From NCBI GenBank assembly GCA_017397655.1, contig JAFQIG010000079.1, positions 1 through 37,925 on the forward strand: a stretch of DNA of 37,925 nt, written 5' to 3'. The notes beneath the pieces are model-generated. The model was not told the origin of the DNA. It did not search any database and saw only the letters and a list, made by a program, of their open reading frames with translations. The stretch comes from Clostridia bacterium (GTDB lineage Bacteria; Bacillota; Clostridia; Oscillospirales; Acutalibacteraceae). Below, piece after piece: positions 23,435 to 30,977 of the stretch (the stretch's first letter is position 1; each line of letters starts with the position of its first letter). Made by a program: the position numbers and the translations under genes.

Positions 23435-24775
23435 ATGCCTGAGCCGAGAATCCCGACATACATCACCGTGCATCTCGGATCACCGTCATCGTCTGCACGT
23501 AACATCCGAGTATCATTCATTGATTATATCAAGAACGTTGCAAGCTCCGAGATCTATCCCACCTGGCCCGAAGAATCGCTTCGTGCCAACATCTTTGCAA
23601 TTCTGTCATTCACATTAAACAGAGTGTATACAGAATATTACAGATCGCAAGGATACGACTTTGACATCACGAACGATACTGCATTTGATCAGAAGTTCAT
23701 CCCGGGCAGAGAGTATTTCAGCACCATTACTGCCATTGTCAACGAACAATTCAACAGTTATATCGCACGCGGCAATCAGATACAACCGCTGGCGGCTCAG
23801 TACTGCAGCGGCAAAGGTACAACGTGTGACGGACTGTCTCAATGGGGAACCGTTGATCTTGCATATAACGGATATTCATCACTTCGGATTTTACGCTACT
23901 ATTACGGCAACGATGTTTATATAGTCTACAATGCACCGACGGCACCGAATATTCCGTCATATCCGGGAACACTCTTCCGTTTAGGCAGTGCTGGCGAAGA
24001 TGTCAGAACAATCCAGAGACAACTTAACAGAATTTCAGCCAACTACCCTGCCATCACGAAAACGGAAGTAAACGGTGTATTCAACGGAGCTACCCGAAAA
24101 TCGGTAATAGCCTTTCAGCAGATTTTCGGGCTTAAGGTCGACGGAATCGTCGGCAAAGAAACTTGGTACAGGCTGAAATACATTTATAACAGCGTAAAAC
24201 GCTTATCGGAGCTGTACAGCGAGGGAATCACGATCAGCGAAGTCGAAAGAATGTACAGCCGTGTTCTTCGCCGTGGTGACCGAGGAATGCCTGTCTGGGT
24301 AATACAGTATTATCTTAACTTTTTAGCGTTCTTTAATCCGTCATTAAAGGAAATAGACACAGACGGAATCTTCGGACCGCAGACGGAAGAAGCCGTAAAA
24401 ATATTCCAGAATTATTACGGTCTGACAGCAGACGGTATCGTAGGCAGAGCCACATGGAATATGCTGACCGATGCGTATAACGGAGTGCTTTACAATTTGC
24501 CCGAAGAGTACAAAAGCTATTCTTCGCTGCTTTATCCCGGATACTTTATAACAACGGGATCATCGGGAAAAACAGTAGAACAGCTTCAGACTTTTTTGCG
24601 GGTCATATCACAGAATGATCCGTCAGTACCGTCGGTTACCGTTGACGGAATATACGGTAACAGAACAAAGAATGCAGTTCTTGCCATTCAGCGCAAGAAT
24701 AACATCAACCCCACGGGAGAAGTCGGTCCCGTCACCTGGAATGCAATTGTCAATCTTTATAATGAATACAGATGA
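23435..24775 (+). CDS. SpoIID-like protein with three C-terminal peptidoglycan-binding domains
   Basis: A 446-residue protein. Residues about 20-155 resemble the SpoIID/LytB domain: FIDYIKNVASSEIYPTWPEE is close to the usual YL-x-GVV-x-EMP-x-xWP pattern, followed by LRANIFAILSFTLNRV and GLSQWGTVDLAYNGYSSLRIL. Residues about 170-245, 270-345 and 365-445 are three PG_binding_1 repeats, each with a DG-x-[FY]-G...TxxAVxxFQ pattern and a TW near the end. There is no signal peptide, which is unlike SpoIID itself but suits a mother-cell or spore-coat protein. GGAGG 7 bases before the ATG and direct contact with the upstream stop show one operon. Amidase or transglycosylase activity would need testing, since the SpoIID catalytic Glu can only be suggested (near VASSEIYP). 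Confidence 0.85.
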   Translation: MPEPRIPTYITVHLGSPSSSARNIRVSFIDYIKNVASSEIYPTWPEESLRANIFAILSFTLNRVYTEYYRSQGYDFDITNDTAFDQKFIPGREYFSTITAIVNEQFNSYIARGNQIQPLAAQYCSGKGTTCDGLSQWGTVDLAYNGYSSLRILRYYYGNDVYIVYNAPTAPNIPSYPGTLFRLGSAGEDVRTIQRQLNRISANYPAITKTEVNGVFNGATRKSVIAFQQIFGLKVDGIVGKETWYRLKYIYNSVKRLSELYSEGITISEVERMYSRVLRRGDRGMPVWVIQYYLNFLAFFNPSLKEIDTDGIFGPQTEEAVKIFQNYYGLTADGIVGRATWNMLTDAYNGVLYNLPEEYKSYSSLLYPGYFITTGSSGKTVEQLQTFLRVISQNDPSVPSVTVDGIYGNRTKNAVLAIQRKNNINPTGEVGPVTWNAIVNLYNEYR

Positions 24776-24844
24776 TCAAAAATAAAAGAATAAGTAATAG
24801 GTACGGGACACTCGCACCCGAAAAAAGCACACAGTAAAATCGGC

Positions 24845-24914
24845 GTCATCCTGAGCAGCAGGCGAAGGATCTTTACATTCTAAGCAAGATTCTTCACTTC
24901 GTTCAGAATGACCC
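24845..24914 (+). repeat. Dispersed repeat, copy 1 (gtcatcctgagc ... gttcagaatgaccc)
   Basis: The first 27 and last 30 bases match copy 2 at 25129-25200 almost exactly; the middle is variable. The outer parts (gaaggatct versus agattcttcacttcg) can pair imperfectly, so it can fold as a hairpin. Confidence 0.75.
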
Positions 24915-24939
24915 GACGGGTGGGCGGTCGCAGTAACTC

Positions 24940-24990
24940 TCGCCTCCCTTGTGTAAAGGGAGGTGGGTCGGCGAAGCCGACTCGGAGGGA
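24940..24990 (+). repeat. Double-hairpin element inserted in the first repeat unit
   Basis: Two perfect hairpins stand side by side: CCTCCCTT/AAGGGAGG (24943-24950 with 24956-24963) and GTCGGC/GCCGAC (24967-24972 with 24976-24981), followed by tcggagggatt. The same place in the second unit lacks it. From memory, this sequence type is a common intergenic repeat in gut Firmicutes. Confidence 0.7.
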
Positions 24991-25128
24991 TTGTTGTCCA
25001 AAGACGAGTTACTGAAGCATTTACAGTAATTGGATGAATTTACAATATTTGCCATCGGAGTATACCTGCTGTGCAGTTTTAATGCACGACTTACTTGATA
25101 GGTTGGTCAGATACACCGACTCACGGTT

Positions 25129-25200
25129 GTCATCCTGAGCCGCAGGCGAAGGATCTTTTGTATTTGTTTAAAGATTCTTCACTTCGTTCAGAATGTCCCA
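25129..25200 (+). repeat. Dispersed repeat, copy 2 (gtcatcctgagc ... gttcagaatgtccc)
   Basis: Second copy of the repeat at 24845-24914. Only single changes are seen in the outer blocks; the central 15-20 bases differ. Confidence 0.75.
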
Positions 25201-25311
25201 ATGGGTGGGCAGATAACGATTTACAGTAATTGGATGAATTTACAGAAATTCCCATCGGAATATAACTGCTGTGCGGTTTTAGTTTACAATTGATCTGCTT
25301 CGATCTTACTC

Positions 25312-25410
25312 AATGAATTGATGCGTTGCATCATGAATTGGCTTTGCCGTGATTTCTCGCTGACGCTCCATGAATTGCATTGTATCACAATGCATTATAA
25401 AAGAGATTCT
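25312..25410 (+). repeat. Cluster of three ATGAATTG direct repeats with small palindromes
   Basis: ATGAATTG occurs at about 25313, 25332 and 25371. The spacers contain TGATGC/GCATCA, GGC-ttt-GCC and cattgt...acaatg palindromes. It looks like another decayed mobile repeat rather than coding sequence. Confidence 0.55.
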
Positions 25411-25546
25411 TCACACGTTCAGAATGGCCCGATCGGCTCTGATTCTGCAAATTTACATTGTTCTTCTATCATTGCAACGCTGCACAACGCACACAGCTGC
25501 TTCCTTTACATATTAATTTATGTAATTATCCTATCAGGTGAAAAAA

Positions 25547-26962
25547 ATGGAACTTACTAACAATTTTTATGACAACACAACAGCATTCGAGAATGCTCTC
25601 GGATACGGCAAAAGCTTTGATAAGGTCTGCAGGACTCTGACAATTAATTCACGTCAGGTTAAGCTGTATTTTATCAACGGTATGACTAACAACGAAATAT
25701 CGACAAAAATCGTCGGTGATCTGACAACGTCAGACGAGACTGCACCGCAGTTTTTTATTGATGCACAAAGCTTTGCGGACAGGTTTATACCGTTTGCCGA
25801 AAACAGTATAACCGCTGATATATGCGAAGGTGTAACCGAAGTGCTGTCAGGACAGATTGCGATTATCGTCGAGGGACTGAATCAGATTATAATATCCGAT
25901 ATCCGAAGCTACCCGACAAGAGACGGTCAGGAACCTGAAAACAACCGTGTTCTGATAGGTCCTCACGAGGGATTCAATGAATCGCTGATAAACAATACCG
26001 CTCTTTTAAGAAGGCGACTCAGAGATCCCTCATTGACAATATCGCTGATGCGACTCGGAAGAAAATCGCGTCTTGATATCGCTGTATGCTCGCTTGACGG
26101 AAGAGTTGATCAGAACACACTATCAGTCGTTACCGAAAAGTTGAAGCAGATTGATGTTGACACGCTTTGTATGTCACCTGAAAGTATTCTCGAATGTCTT
26201 GTAAAGGGACAGCATTACAATCCTTTTCCGAAGGTCAGATATACCGAACGTCCCGATTCCGCTGCCGCTTCGATTGCAGAGGGCAGTATCATTATAATTT
26301 CTGACAACTCCCCTGCCGCAATGATCATTCCGACAAGTTTTTTTGACTTTTTGCAGGACACAAACGATTTCTACTTTCCGCCCTTGCTCGGATCATTCCT
26401 GCGTCTTGTAAGGCTCTTCGTTTTTTCTGCCACACTCTTTCTGACACCCGTCTGGTATCTGCTGATAATCAACCCCGAAATCATTCCGCCGTGGCTCAGC
26501 TTCATTAAAATTGAAGAGAGCGTCGGTGTTCCCGTAATAGCACAGCTTATTCTGATTGAGCTCGTTATTGATACGTTGAAGCTCGCTTCACTCAACACTC
26601 CGAGCTCACTCAGCAACTCCTTCAGCGTTATAAGCGCACTCGTGCTCGGTGAGTTTGCAGTGCAGGCAAAGTGGATGACATCGGAAGTTGTCCTTTATAT
26701 GGCTTTTGTCGCTATTGCAAACTTTACTCAGCCGAGCTTTGAACTCGGTCACGCTTACAAGATGTGCCGTGTCTTTGTGCTGATTATGACCGCCTTATTT
26801 AACTATATCGGCTTTGCCGTCGGTTTTATCCTTGTATTCGTTCTGATCGCTACTACAAAAACCGTCAGCGGTCGTTCGTATCTGTATCCTCTTTTCCCTC
26901 TCAACGTAAAAGCATTGAAGCGTCTTATCATCCGAGAACCGATAAACCGACAAAATAATTGA
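25547..26962 (+). CDS. Spore germination protein of the GerA family (SpoVAF-like)
   Basis: A 471-residue membrane protein of the GerAA/SpoVAF family. The soluble N-terminal part (about 1-280) has LTINSRQVKLYFINGMTNN, which is nearer to SpoVAF than to classical GerAA, then GPHEGFNESLINNTALLRRR and RLGRKSRLDIAVCSLDGRVD. About five membrane spans follow between 285 and 445, with the conserved PPWLSF and an LNTPSSLSNSFSVISALVLGE stretch. GerA A-subunits form nutrient-gated channels; SpoVAF forms a channel-like complex that assists germination in Bacillus. The ATG at 25547 is preferred to GTG at 25538 because AGGTG lies 6 bases before it. No gerB, gerC or spoVA genes are adjacent, so the gene appears isolated. 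Confidence 0.88.
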   Translation: MELTNNFYDNTTAFENALGYGKSFDKVCRTLTINSRQVKLYFINGMTNNEISTKIVGDLTTSDETAPQFFIDAQSFADRFIPFAENSITADICEGVTEVLSGQIAIIVEGLNQIIISDIRSYPTRDGQEPENNRVLIGPHEGFNESLINNTALLRRRLRDPSLTISLMRLGRKSRLDIAVCSLDGRVDQNTLSVVTEKLKQIDVDTLCMSPESILECLVKGQHYNPFPKVRYTERPDSAAASIAEGSIIIISDNSPAAMIIPTSFFDFLQDTNDFYFPPLLGSFLRLVRLFVFSATLFLTPVWYLLIINPEIIPPWLSFIKIEESVGVPVIAQLILIELVIDTLKLASLNTPSSLSNSFSVISALVLGEFAVQAKWMTSEVVLYMAFVAIANFTQPSFELGHAYKMCRVFVLIMTALFNYIGFAVGFILVFVLIATTKTVSGRSYLYPLFPLNVKALKRLIIREPINRQNN

Positions 26963-26971
26963 AAAAAACAC

Positions 26972-27000
26972 TTGACAAATCAAGATTTTGAGCGTACAAT
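26972..27000 (+). promoter_or_regulatory. Strong sigma-A promoter of the feo operon
   Basis: A perfect -35 (TTGACA, 26972-26977) and TACAAT -10 (26995-27000) are separated by 17 bp. The start point is expected near 27007, directly next to the first operator. Confidence 0.85.
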
Positions 27001-27009
27001 AATAAAGAA

Positions 27010-27025
27010 GTTAGTCAAGGCTAAC
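27010..27025 (+). promoter_or_regulatory. DtxR/IdeR-like iron operator 1 (before feoA)
   Basis: GTTAGTCAAGGCTAAC is a near-perfect inverted repeat resembling the TTAGG...CCTAA half-sites of DtxR-family regulators. It overlaps the predicted start point, an ideal position for repression by an iron-loaded regulator. Fur boxes look different (GATAATGATAATCATTATC-like). Confidence 0.7.
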
Positions 27026-27045
27026 AACTTTATTGGGAGGATATT

Positions 27046-27267
27046 ATGAAAACTCTTAGAGATGCCAGAATCGGAAAGACCGTTCAGGTCACAAAGCTTC
27101 ACGGTGAAGGTGCCGTAAGACGCAGGATTATGGATATGGGCATCACCAAAGGCGTTGAAATTTACGTACGCAAGGTTGCACCTTTGGGTGACCCTATTGA
27201 GGTTATGGTAAGGGGTTACGAACTTTCCATAAGAAAATCCGATGCCGAGATTATCGAGATTCTTTAA
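27046..27267 (+). CDS. feoA: FeoA, ferrous iron transport accessory protein
   Basis: A 73-residue SH3-like protein required for activity of the FeoB iron transporter. The sequence follows the FeoA pattern: an opening ARIGKTVQVTKLHGEG, the signature RRRIMDMGITKGVEI, VRKVAPLGDPIEVMVRGYELSIRK and the terminal AEIIEIL. The start ATG has GGGAGG 5 bases upstream. The gene follows a perfect promoter and operator and is 50 bp ahead of feoB. A second copy of the same operator lies in that gap. It is the first gene of a three-gene feo operon and has no odd features. Confidence 0.95.
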   Translation: MKTLRDARIGKTVQVTKLHGEGAVRRRIMDMGITKGVEIYVRKVAPLGDPIEVMVRGYELSIRKSDAEIIEIL

Positions 27268-27283
27268 TTTTTTTACAAAACAA

Positions 27284-27299
27284 GTTAGCAAAGTCTAAC
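27284..27299 (+). promoter_or_regulatory. DtxR/IdeR-like iron operator 2 (between feoA and feoB)
   Basis: GTTAGCAAAGTCTAAC repeats the half-sites of operator 1 with a different centre. It sits 19 bp before the feoB start. Conservation only in the arms supports protein binding; it may add internal control or assist looping. Confidence 0.6.
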
Positions 27300-27317
27300 A
27301 ATGAAAGGAAGATTACC

Positions 27318-29477
27318 GTGTCTGTTAAAATCGCTCTTGCCGGCAATCCCAACTCGGGCAAGACAACATTGTTCAACGCTCTTACAGGTTCCAATCAGTA
27401 TGTCGGCAACTGGCCGGGCGTTACGGTTGAAAAAAAGGAAGGAAAGCTTAAAAAGAATAACGATGTAACCGTCGTTGACCTTCCGGGTATCTACTCGCTT
27501 TCGCCCTACACTCTTGAAGAGGTAGTATCAAGAAAGTTCCTGTTTGAAGAACGTCCCGACGTCATTCTTGATATCGTTGACGGAACAAACCTTGAAAGAA
27601 ACCTCTATCTTACAACACAGCTTTCCGAGCTTGGAATTCCTGTTGTAATAGCCGTCAATATGATGGATATCGTCAGAAAAAAGGGCGACAAGATCGACAT
27701 CGAAAAGCTTTCCGCTTCGCTCGGATGCAAGGTTTTTGAAATTTCCGCACTCAAGGGACTCGGTATTGACGAAGTAGCCGATGCCGCCGTTGAAGCTGCC
27801 AAAGAAAAAACTGTCGCTCCCAAGCATTATTTTTCAGGTACCGTTGAACACGCTCTTGCACATATCGAGGAAATTACCGTTCACGATATGCCCGACGAGC
27901 TTCAGCGTTGGTATTCGATCAAGCTTTTTGAGCGTGATAAGGAAGTTATTTCCGAATTAAAGCTCGGCAACGACATTCTTTCACATATCGAAAAGGATAT
28001 CAGTGAAGCCGAAAAACAGCTTGATGACGATTCCGAAAGCATCATCACCAATGAGCGTTACAATTACATAGCATCCATTCTTAAGGATGCATATAAAAAG
28101 AAGAGCACCAACAGAATCACAACTTCCGACAAGATAGATAAAATCATCACAAACCGTGTTCTTGCGTTACCGATTTTCGTTCTTATTATGTGGCTCGTAT
28201 ACACAATTTCTATCGGTACCGTAGGCGACTGGACAGTCGGATTTATGAAAGACACTCTTTTCGGTGAGTGGATCGTTCCGTCAGTTACCGGGTTTTTACA
28301 GTCCGTCAACTGTGCTCCGTGGCTTACAAGCCTTGTTGCCGACGGTATCATCGGCGGTGTAGGCTCCGTTCTCGGATTTGTTCCGCAGATGCTGATCCTC
28401 TTCCTGCTTCTTTCCGTGCTTGAAGATTGCGGATATATGTCAAGAGTTGCATTTATTATGGACAGAATCTTCTGCAAGTTCGGTCTTTCGGGTAAATCCT
28501 TTATCCCCATGCTTGTCGCTTCAGGATGCAGTGTTCCCGGAATTATGGCTTCAAGAACGATTGATCAGGAACGTGACCGTAGAATGACAATCATCACAAC
28601 AGGCTTTATCCCCTGCGGTGCTAAAATGCCTATCGTCGGTCTTATCGCAGGTGCACTGTTCAACAACAGTCCCTGGGTCGCTACTTCGGCATATTTTATC
28701 GGCATCTGTGCCGTTATCATTACAGGTACAATCCTTAACAAAACAAAAGTCTTTGCAGGAAAACCCGCTCCCTTTGTTATGGAGCTTCCGCCTTATCATC
28801 TTCCCCTGCCCTCTAACATTTTCAGAGCAACGTGGGAACGTGGTTGGTCATTCATCAAGCGTGCAGGTACCGTTATCCTTGCGGCAAGCGTTATTATCTG
28901 GGTGCTTAACAGCCTGACGTTTGAAGGCGGTTTCCACTACATCGGTGACGGTGACGAGAATTCCATTCTCAACGTTATCGGAAGCTTTATCGCCGTTCTC
29001 TTCAAGCCTCTCGGATTCGGCACATGGCAGGCTGCTGTTGCAACAATTCTCGGTCTTGTTGCCAAGGAAGAGGTTGTCGGTGTATTCGGCGCTCTCTCTT
29101 CTATGGGCGATGCCGATCTTGCTTTCTCACTTGTCGAGGAAGGCAGCTCCGAGCTTGCTCTTATCGGTATCGAATTCTTCGGCGGCAGCCGTCTTGCAGC
29201 TTATTCGTTTATGATATTCAATCTTCTTTGCGCACCGTGCTTCGCAGCTATGGGTGCAATAAGAAGAGAGATGAACAACGGTAAGTGGACTGCTTTCACT
29301 CTCTGCTATATGACAGGCTTTGCTTATACAATCTCGTTTATCGTATATCAGTTAGGCTCGCTCTTTACAGGCGGCGGAAGTCTTGTCGGAACAATCATTT
29401 CCTGTGTACTTCTTTTTGTTCTTGCTTATTTTGTATTCAGACCCAACAAAAACAAAATCTCTGTCAAAAAGAAATAA
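27318..29477 (+). CDS. feoB: FeoB, GTP-driven ferrous iron transporter
   Basis: A 719-residue Fe2+ importer. The cytoplasmic N-terminal G domain has GNPNSGKTTLFN (G1, about 8-19), DLPGIYSLSPY (G3) and NMMD (G4). A helical GDI-like domain follows (about 175-265), then a membrane domain of about 9-11 spans. The membrane part has the family motifs VPQMLILFLLLSVLEDCGYMSR and GCSVPGIMASRTI, with Cys near the pore, and a second gate repeat (AKEEVVGVFG). The start is GTG at 27318, supported by AAAGGAA 7 bases upstream. It lies between feoA and the Cys-rich partner. The length is normal. Expression is probably iron-repressed through the two DtxR-like sites. Confidence 0.96.
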   Translation: MSVKIALAGNPNSGKTTLFNALTGSNQYVGNWPGVTVEKKEGKLKKNNDVTVVDLPGIYSLSPYTLEEVVSRKFLFEERPDVILDIVDGTNLERNLYLTTQLSELGIPVVIAVNMMDIVRKKGDKIDIEKLSASLGCKVFEISALKGLGIDEVADAAVEAAKEKTVAPKHYFSGTVEHALAHIEEITVHDMPDELQRWYSIKLFERDKEVISELKLGNDILSHIEKDISEAEKQLDDDSESIITNERYNYIASILKDAYKKKSTNRITTSDKIDKIITNRVLALPIFVLIMWLVYTISIGTVGDWTVGFMKDTLFGEWIVPSVTGFLQSVNCAPWLTSLVADGIIGGVGSVLGFVPQMLILFLLLSVLEDCGYMSRVAFIMDRIFCKFGLSGKSFIPMLVASGCSVPGIMASRTIDQERDRRMTIITTGFIPCGAKMPIVGLIAGALFNNSPWVATSAYFIGICAVIITGTILNKTKVFAGKPAPFVMELPPYHLPLPSNIFRATWERGWSFIKRAGTVILAASVIIWVLNSLTFEGGFHYIGDGDENSILNVIGSFIAVLFKPLGFGTWQAAVATILGLVAKEEVVGVFGALSSMGDADLAFSLVEEGSSELALIGIEFFGGSRLAAYSFMIFNLLCAPCFAAMGAIRREMNNGKWTAFTLCYMTGFAYTISFIVYQLGSLFTGGGSLVGTIISCVLLFVLAYFVFRPNKNKISVKKK

Positions 29478-29487
29478 GGTGTTTTAA

Positions 29488-29661
29488 ATGACATTTATTA
29501 CTGAAAACGCAGGCACGATTATTGTTGCCGTTGTTGTGGCAATAATCTTTCTTGCAATAGTTATCAAGGGTATCAAAAATAAAAAGGAAGGCAAACACTC
29601 CTGCAGCTGCGGTTGTGACGGATGTGCTGCTTCAGAGTATTGCCACAAAACAAAAGATTAA
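29488..29661 (+). CDS. FeoB-associated Cys-rich membrane protein
   Basis: A 57-residue protein with one N-terminal membrane span (about 8-28, GTIIVAVVVAIIFLAIVIKG), a Lys-rich junction (KNKKEGKHS) and a Cys cluster at the end. The five Cys lie in CSCGCDGC and a later YCHK. This matches the FeoB-associated Cys-rich family (PF12669), often the third gene of Clostridial feo operons, whose function is not settled; iron delivery or assembly is usually suggested. AAGGTG six bases before the ATG supports the start, and the ATG lies 11 bp after the feoB stop. A strong terminator follows at once, so this is the end of the operon. Confidence 0.9.
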   Translation: MTFITENAGTIIVAVVVAIIFLAIVIKGIKNKKEGKHSCSCGCDGCAASEYCHKTKD

Positions 29662-29663
29662 GT

Positions 29664-29693
29664 AAAAGGTCGCCTGAGTCGGGCGACCTTTTT
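29664..29693 (+). terminator. Intrinsic terminator of the feo operon
   Basis: The arms AAAAGGTCGCC and GGCGACCTTTT pair perfectly around a short loop, and the right arm runs into T residues. It begins 3 bp after the stop. Confidence 0.9.
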
Positions 29694-29696
29694 AAC

Positions 29697-29725
29697 TTGC
29701 TTATCATTTTTAATTATGATATTAT
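29697..29725 (+). promoter_or_regulatory. Likely promoter of the YitT-family gene
   Basis: TTGCTT (29697-29702) and TATTAT (29720-29725) are spaced by 17 bp; a second TATAAT lies a few bases downstream (29733). The gene begins about 30 bp after the first -10. Confidence 0.6.
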
Positions 29726-29755
29726 ATTATTATATAATGAAAGTGTGGTGTTTTT

Positions 29756-30643
29756 ATGAAAGCAAAAGAATTCCTTGCCGATCTTAAAACGCTTAAGTGG
29801 CAAAACTTTATCAAGCTGTTTTTTGCAGGTTGTATAAACGCTTTCGGTGTAACCGTTTTTCTGGCACCCGTAAAGCTTTATGACAGCGGAATTTCAGGAA
29901 CATCTATACTACTGTCACAGATTACTCCCGAATATATGACTCTTTCAGTTTTTTTGTTGATACTGAACATACCGCTTTTTCTTTTCGGGCTTAAAAAGCA
30001 AGGTCCTGCCTTTACTGTTTATTCAATCTTTACCGTCGCAATATATTCTACCGCCTCATGGCTGATAACCGATGTACTGCCAATTGATGTGAGCATCGCA
30101 TCACCTCTTGCAGGACAGGATCTGCTTCTTTGTGCGTTATTCGGCGGTACGATCTCCGGTATCGGAAGCGGTATGACCATACGTTATGGCGGTGCAATCG
30201 ACGGTATCGAAGTTATGGCTGTAATATTTTCAAAAAAGCTTAATATCACCGTCGGTACTTTTGTAATGATTTATAACGTAATTCTTTATATTATCTGCGG
30301 ATTTATTATGAAAAGCTGGATCCTTCCTCTGTACTCTATAGTGACGTACGGTGCAGGGCTTAAAACAGTTGACTTTGTTGTCGAGGGTCTTGACCGTTCA
30401 AAAGAAGTTATGATTGTAACCGAAAAACCCGATGAAATAAGCTCTGCTTTGAGTTCTGCCTTCGAGTGCGGTACAACAAAAATTGCCGCAAAAGGCGGTT
30501 ATTCAAATTCTGATAAAACAATCATTTACTTTGTAGTAAACCGTTTTCAGATCTCAAAAATGCGTGGAATTATTCACACCATTGATCCGAAAGCATTTGT
30601 AACCATCAGCGAAGTTGCCGATGTTTTTATGAGTAATGATTAA
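29756..30643 (+). CDS. YitT family membrane protein (DUF161/DUF2179)
   Basis: A 295-residue protein. Residues 1 to about 205 hold five or six membrane spans with the family's repeated glycine-rich stretches (GCINAFGVTVFLAPVKLYDS, GTISGIGSGMTIRYGGAIDG). The C-terminal DUF2179 cytoplasmic domain (about 215-290) has VMIVTEKPDEIS and KMRGIIHTIDPKAFVTISE. Members are widespread in Firmicutes and mostly uncharacterised; some affect cell envelope or redox phenotypes. It is monocistronic, between the feo terminator and a 14-bp perfect palindrome that probably ends its transcript. The family is sure; the function is not. Confidence 0.93.
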   Translation: MKAKEFLADLKTLKWQNFIKLFFAGCINAFGVTVFLAPVKLYDSGISGTSILLSQITPEYMTLSVFLLILNIPLFLFGLKKQGPAFTVYSIFTVAIYSTASWLITDVLPIDVSIASPLAGQDLLLCALFGGTISGIGSGMTIRYGGAIDGIEVMAVIFSKKLNITVGTFVMIYNVILYIICGFIMKSWILPLYSIVTYGAGLKTVDFVVEGLDRSKEVMIVTEKPDEISSALSSAFECGTTKIAAKGGYSNSDKTIIYFVVNRFQISKMRGIIHTIDPKAFVTISEVADVFMSND

Positions 30644-30653
30644 TTAATACAAT

Positions 30654-30686
30654 GCGGGCTGTAAAACCTTACGTTTTACAGCCCGC
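30654..30686 (+). terminator. Perfect 14-bp palindrome after the YitT gene
   Basis: The arms 30654-30667 and 30673-30686 are perfectly complementary (gcgggctgtaaaac with gttttacagcccgc). Its core ctgtaaaac-(c)ttac-gttttacag recurs at 30938-30967 on the other side of the repeat element. A terminator role is likely, though the T-tract is weak. Confidence 0.6.
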
Positions 30687-30937
30687 TGCTTGTCGAAAAA
30701 GTATTTTTTCGGCAAGCAGGGAGGCTTCGAGAAAGGTAACGAGATGACGTGTTCTTTGCCCCGAAGCTGTACAAAGGTACTGCGAGAGGGCAAAAAAACG
30801 TCAAACGCACATAAAAACAAAACAGTGAAATTTCATTACAAAAAATCACTGTTTTTATATTATGAAGTTTAAAATAAGTTTACTGTCTGACCGTGATTTA
30901 TTTATGTTCGTGTTCTCGGTGCCTTTATCGACAGTCT
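30686..30937 (+). repeat. Dispersed structured element, copy A (candidate non-coding RNA)
   Basis: About 235 bases (30705-30937) match the inverse of 37688-37925 with only four differences in the first 105 bases and none in the last 29. It can fold as follows: a 15-bp 5' hairpin (30686-30700 with 30705-30719), then a closing stem P1 (30735-30744 with 30914-30923). P1 encloses P2 (30746-30750 with 30798-30802, 30755-30761 with 30788-30794, 30769-30772 with 30777-30780) and P3 (30823-30828 with 30846-30851). Between the copies one pair in P2 (A-T to G-C) and one in P3 (T-A to C-G) change together. No open reading frame is kept. It may be a structured RNA or a palindromic mobile element. Confidence 0.7.
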
Positions 30938-30967
30938 CGTGCTGTAAAACTTACGTTTTACAGCACG
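30938..30967. terminator. Perfect 13-bp palindrome between copy A and the HPF gene
   Basis: The arms 30938-30950 and 30955-30967 are perfectly complementary and share a core with the hairpin at 30654-30686. It lies 11 bp past the HPF stop, so it may end the HPF transcript on the minus strand as well as the element on the plus strand. Confidence 0.6.
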
Positions 30968-30977
30968 TTAAATTTAT

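Larger units (their letters stand above)
24776..25546. repeat. Repeat-filled gene-free gap with a tandemly duplicated unit
   Basis: No believable gene lies here. The gap holds two copies of a roughly 200-bp unit. Each starts gtcatcctgagc, continues with cttcacttcgttcagaatg, and later has atttacagtaattggatgaa and a gctgtgc-gtttta end (copies 24845-25081 and 25129-25282). The first copy has about 80 extra bases inside it. A third, truncated piece (cttca-c-cgttcagaatg) is at 25406-25430. The style resembles non-autonomous repeats seen in gut Clostridia. No inverted terminal repeat or target duplication was proved. Confidence 0.8.

Noticed and set aside
24840-25430. CRISPR array
   Set aside because: Repeat copies are few, long, unequal and not regularly spaced.
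25318-25560. 80-residue open frame in the repeat gap
   Set aside because: Built from ATGAATTG repeats and palindromes, overlaps the start of the germination gene, and has no coding signature.
30690-30872. 60-residue open frame within element A
   Set aside because: The frame is not kept in copy B, and the conserved pairing explains the sequence better.
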